A DNA stretch of 6,007 bases from the NCBI GenBank assembly GCA_902773195.1, contig CACYDL010000029.1, forward strand, positions 1 to 6,007, given 5' to 3'. Numbering within the stretch: position 1 is the stretch's first letter; each line of letters starts with the position of its first letter. Of the stretch, positions 4,948 to 6,007 are shown piece after piece. Position numbers and translations under genes: made by a program. Below the pieces are notes generated by a model. It was not told the origin of the DNA, searched no databases, and saw only the letters and a program-made list of their open reading frames with translations. The DNA comes from an uncultured Lachnospiraceae bacterium. GTDB lineage: Bacteria > Bacillota_A > Clostridia > Lachnospirales > Lachnospiraceae.

Positions 4948-5778
4948 ATGTCCCATGCCGTCTGCGGCGTCTGTCCCCATCACTGCCGCATCGCCGAGGG
5001 GGTCCTCGGCCGGTGCCGCGCGCGCGGAAATGTCGGCGGAGACGTGGTCTGCGTCAGCTACGGCAAGGCGACGGCCCTCGCCCTGGATCCCATCGAAAAG
5101 AAGCCGCTGGCGCGGTTTTTCCCCGGGAGCATGATTCTTTCCTACGGGAGCTTCGGCTGCAGTATGAGCTGCCCCTTCTGTCAGAATCACGGTATCGCCC
5201 AGACGGGGGAGACGGAGGCCGGGGAGCTGCGGGAAATCACGCCGGAAGAGCTCTGCAGTCTCGCCCTGCGGCTGCGCGGCCGCGGCAATATCGGAGCGGC
5301 CTTCACCTACAACGAGCCCCTCACCGGCTATGAATTCGTGCGCGACGCGTCGATAAAGATCCGGGAGGCGGGGATGAAGACCGTTCTCGTGACGAACGGA
5401 ATGGCGGAGCTTCCGGTCCTGGAGGAGATTCTGCCGCACATCGACGCCATGAACATTGATCTCAAGGGGTTCCGGCCGGAGATCTACCGAAGCTTCGGCG
5501 GAGATCTGGACACCGTGCTCCGCTTCATCGGGCGGGCCGCGGAGTCGGCCCACGTCGAGATCACCTCCCTGATCGTGCCGGGCTTCAACGACGGGGCGGA
5601 GGACATGGAGCGGGAGGCCGCGTGGATCGCCGGGATCAGTCCGGAGATCCCGCTTCACGTCACGAGATATTTCCCGAGATATAAGATGACCGCGCCCGCC
5701 ACGCGCCGGGAGGTCCTTTACACGCTCTGTGAAACCGCGGAGAAATACCTCAGATACGTATTTCCGGGCAATATCTGA
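4948..5778 (+). CDS. AmmeMemoRadiSam system radical SAM enzyme
   Basis: 276 aa, cytosolic iron-sulfur protein. The radical SAM motif CxxxCxxC is present as Cys71, Cys75 and Cys78 in GCSMSCPFCQN, which binds the [4Fe-4S] cluster that cleaves S-adenosylmethionine to a 5'-deoxyadenosyl radical. An N-terminal Cys set (Cys6, Cys9, Cys13, Cys23; pattern CxxCPHHC...GRC) looks like a second metal site, zinc or Fe-S, as in relatives of pyruvate formate-lyase activating enzymes. Further family blocks are FTYNEPL (119-125), VLVTNGM (146-152), AMNIDLKGF (167-175), ITSLIVPGFND (205-215) and HVTRYFPRYKM (237-247). The protein ends at YVFPGNI. Some family members have, from memory, an extra C-terminal Cys-rich segment; this is the short form. 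The substrate is unknown. The start has AGGTG seven bases upstream, overlapping the AMMECR1 stop. Other nearby ATGs (for example 4943) are out of frame. Confidence 0.93.
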   Translation: MSHAVCGVCPHHCRIAEGVLGRCRARGNVGGDVVCVSYGKATALALDPIEKKPLARFFPGSMILSYGSFGCSMSCPFCQNHGIAQTGETEAGELREITPEELCSLALRLRGRGNIGAAFTYNEPLTGYEFVRDASIKIREAGMKTVLVTNGMAELPVLEEILPHIDAMNIDLKGFRPEIYRSFGGDLDTVLRFIGRAAESAHVEITSLIVPGFNDGAEDMEREAAWIAGISPEIPLHVTRYFPRYKMTAPATRREVLYTLCETAEKYLRYVFPGNI

Positions 5779-5779
5779 G

Positions 5780-5847
5780 GCGCGTCAAACCGCGCAGCGG
5801 CGGCGACGGCTCCGGGAAATGGTTCGGACACGTCTGTCCCGGCCGTC
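5780..5847 (+). terminator. GC-rich hairpins after the radical SAM gene (possible non-canonical terminator)
   Basis: Two stem-loops follow the stop codon. GCGCG (5780-5784) pairs with CGCGC (5791-5795) around a six-base loop. GACGGC (5805-5810) pairs with GCCGTC (5842-5847), and GGACA (5826-5830) pairs with TGTCC (5835-5839) inside it around a CGTC loop. No U-run follows, so intrinsic termination would be weak. The position between the cluster and a tRNA promoter is where termination would be expected. Confidence 0.3.
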
Positions 5848-5885
5848 TCTGCGGAGGCTTCGCGCTGCGGGAGGCGGGGATCTCA

Positions 5886-5932
5886 CAAAAAACAAAAAAG
5901 TACTTGTATTTTGGAAAGCAATCGGATATACT
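5886..5932 (+). promoter_or_regulatory. Promoter of the tRNA-Gln gene with A-rich upstream tract
   Basis: A -35 box TTGTAT (5904-5909) and a -10 box TATACT (5927-5932) are 17 bases apart. An A-tract region (5886-5900) sits directly upstream of the -35 box, resembling an UP element that binds the RNA polymerase alpha subunit at strong stable-RNA promoters. Transcription would begin near 5938-5940, about a dozen bases before the tRNA. The low GC contrasts sharply with the flanking DNA. Confidence 0.7.
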
Positions 5933-5950
5933 AACAGACGTCGCAAATAT

Positions 5951-6007
5951 TGGGCTATCGCCAAATGGTAAGGCAACGGACTCTGACTCCGTCATTTCAA
6001 GGTTCGA
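5951..6007 (+). tRNA. tRNA-Gln (anticodon CUG), cut by the window end
   Basis: The 5' acceptor strand is TGGGCTA (5951-5957), followed by a GCC...GGC D-arm. The anticodon arm is ACGGA (5976-5980) / TCCGT (5988-5992) around the seven-base loop CTCTGAC, with anticodon CTG at 5983-5985, which reads the Gln codon CAG. The T-arm GGTTCGA begins at 6001 and the 3' third lies outside the window. The 5' acceptor strand matches the tRNA-Gln identity typical of Bacillota. A dedicated promoter lies just upstream. Confidence 0.93.

Noticed and set aside
4291..5658. 455-codon minus-strand open frame opposite the AMMECR1 and radical SAM genes
   Set aside because: It is a shadow caused by high GC. The + strand genes have intact family motifs in full, and the antisense product is Arg/His/Pro-rich with no known domain.
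5886..5900. A-rich tract as the U-tract of a minus-strand terminator
   Set aside because: A minus-strand terminator would need a GC-rich hairpin to the right of the tract. That region is instead the AT-rich tRNA promoter with no stem.

Overview
The window is about 6 kb of GC-rich bacterial DNA. Every gene I can support lies head to tail on the + strand, and most starts have a strong AGGAG/GGAG-type ribosome binding site. The gene content (YitT-family membrane protein, Fic protein with C-terminal winged helix, the AmmeMemoRadiSam set, a tRNA-Gln with a Firmicutes-like body) suggests a high-GC member of the Clostridia/Bacillota. That placement is inference from gene families, not from a phylogenetic marker.

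Layout: (1) Positions 1-125 hold an inverted repeat and a good sigma-A-type promoter. (2) 126-1094 is a Fic-fold protein whose active-site motif has lost the catalytic His and the conserved Asn. (3) 1091-1306 is an array of five 37-bp tandem repeats plus a diverged sixth copy. It begins on the fic stop codon, and its last copy supplies the ribosome binding site of the next gene. (4) 1307-1960 is an SGNH/GDSL esterase, followed by (5) a YitT/DUF161-DUF2179 membrane protein ending at 2896, and (6) a small four-helix membrane protein (3018-3470). (7) 3503-5778 is a complete AmmeMemoRadiSam cluster: a LigB/MEMO-like metalloprotein, an AMMECR1-domain protein and a radical SAM enzyme. (8) At the right edge, a promoter with an A-rich upstream tract drives a tRNA-Gln(CUG) that runs off the window.

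The best candidate for an interesting system is the AmmeMemoRadiSam cluster. Its three proteins co-occur across bacteria and archaea, but the shared biochemical role is, to my knowledge, unestablished. From memory, many Firmicutes carry the LigB/MEMO-like and AMMECR1 domains fused in one polypeptide. Here they are two genes separated by 122 bases, with stops in both relevant frames and a 9-bp perfect inverted repeat in the spacer, so the split is not explained by a single sequencing frameshift. The AMMECR1 and radical SAM genes are 6 bases apart and look translationally coupled.

The second point of interest is the degenerate Fic protein together with the minisatellite that links it to the esterase gene. 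There is no stretch over 300 bases without a gene.
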